Assembly (NCBI GenBank): GCA_964632005.1
Contig: CAZWAP010000055.1
Location: forward strand, 1-14,458
Length of the DNA: 14,458 bases
Source: CAZWAP01 sp964632005
Lineage (GTDB): Bacteria; Planctomycetota; Phycisphaerae; Sedimentisphaerales; Anaerobacaceae
Reading direction: 5' to 3'
In this document: positions 14,323-14,458 of the stretch, in pieces
Position numbering within the stretch: position 1 is the stretch's first letter
Layout of the letters: each line of letters begins with the position of its first letter
Program-made: the position numbers and the translations under genes
Notes under the pieces: generated by a model
The model's input: the letters and a program-made list of their open reading frames with translations, nothing else
Databases searched by the model: none
What the model was told of the DNA's origin: nothing

Positions 14323-14351
14323 ATCATACCGATCATCGGGCAGCCTGTAAA
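14323..14351 (-). promoter_or_regulatory. Strong promoter of the tRNA-Thr-larE unit
   Basis: On the - strand TTTACA (14346-14351) and TATGAT (14323-14328), each five of six consensus matches, are separated by exactly 17 bases. The start would fall about five bases before the tRNA 5' end. It is probably the only promoter available to larE. Confidence 0.7.
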
Positions 14352-14385
14352 GAAACTTGATGCCAGGCCATCGTCCCAACGATTG

Positions 14386-14394
14386 TGGTAGAAT
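14386..14394 (+). promoter_or_regulatory. Possible extended -10 promoter reading out of the window
   Basis: TGG followed by TAGAAT forms an extended -10 element pointing right, divergent from the tRNA promoter. No good -35 box was found. The transcript would begin near 14401, inside an inverted repeat (14398-14442). The gene it serves lies beyond the window. Confidence 0.3.
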
Positions 14395-14397
14395 TTT

Positions 14398-14442
14398 GGA
14401 GGGTGTACTTAAGCCCGCCATCCCAGGCTCAAATTACCCTCC
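14398..14442 (+). other. Nested inverted repeat at the right edge
   Basis: GGAGGGT (14398-14404) and ACCCTCC (14436-14442) are perfect complements, and AGCC (14412-14415)/GGCT (14426-14429) nest inside. It lies right at the predicted start of a rightward transcript, so it may be a structured 5' leader. It is cut short by the window edge. Confidence 0.35.
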
Positions 14443-14458
14443 GCAGGTCGGATACGCC

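Noticed and set aside
14238..14336. N-terminal extension of LarE through the tRNA gene
   Set aside because: The added residues are a translation of the tRNA cloverleaf, and the upstream ATG overlaps the promoter region. LarE homology begins at 14237.
14403..14458. GTG-started open frame running off the right edge
   Set aside because: It begins within the inverted repeat, at or beside the predicted transcript start. Nothing supports it as a gene in the bases available.

Overview
The window is about 14.5 kb of moderately GC-rich bacterial DNA carrying twelve confident protein genes and one tRNA gene. The mix of families points to a planctomycete, most likely of the Phycisphaerae/Sedimentisphaerales type: a Tat-exported sulfatase, a helix-turn-helix/WYL regulator, a TPR lipoprotein, an HtrA protease, and small membrane-anchored proteins of a kind I associate with that group. 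This is inferred from gene families and style; no rRNA or other marker is present.

Layout, left to right. (1) 1-1532: a metallo-beta-lactamase/beta-CASP RNA nuclease on the + strand behind a good sigma70-type promoter. (2) 1663-2778: tatA-tatC on the - strand, convergent with the nuclease, behind a long GC-rich leader (about 2779-3002) that holds a 29-bp direct repeat. (3) 3421-4578: nagA on the + strand. (4) 4579-5259: no protein gene. It is partly AT-rich and holds a strong intrinsic terminator for leftward transcription, with a candidate leftward promoter about 350 bases upstream, so a small RNA is possible. (5) 5260-6300: L-threonine aldolase on the - strand. (6) 6459-8775: four co-directional + genes, namely two small membrane proteins, an iron-sulfur-type flavoprotein and a TPR lipoprotein. 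(7) 9008-10471: an HtrA/Deg serine protease with its own promoter. (8) 10848-11828: a WYL regulator with its own promoter. (9) 11916-14311: on the - strand, in transcription order, tRNA-Thr(CGT), larE and a sulfatase. An extended -10 element and a nested inverted repeat at the right edge may start a further rightward transcript.

How the genes fit together. The sulfatase carries a textbook twin-arginine signal, so tatA/tatC about 10 kb away provides its likely export route. NagA and the sulfatase both suit breakdown of sulfated or amino-sugar polymers, a common planctomycete lifestyle, but nothing here shows co-regulation. HtrA, the TPR lipoprotein and the Tat genes are envelope functions. LarE makes the nickel-pincer nucleotide cofactor, but larB, larC and a cofactor-using enzyme are not in the window.

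I found no CRISPR array, transposase, prophage, toxin-antitoxin pair or recognisable defence system. The most unusual items are the tRNA-larE junction (two bases between the tRNA and the start codon), the candidate small RNA at about 4705-5067, and the repeated element in the tatA leader. All promoter and terminator calls were made by eye.
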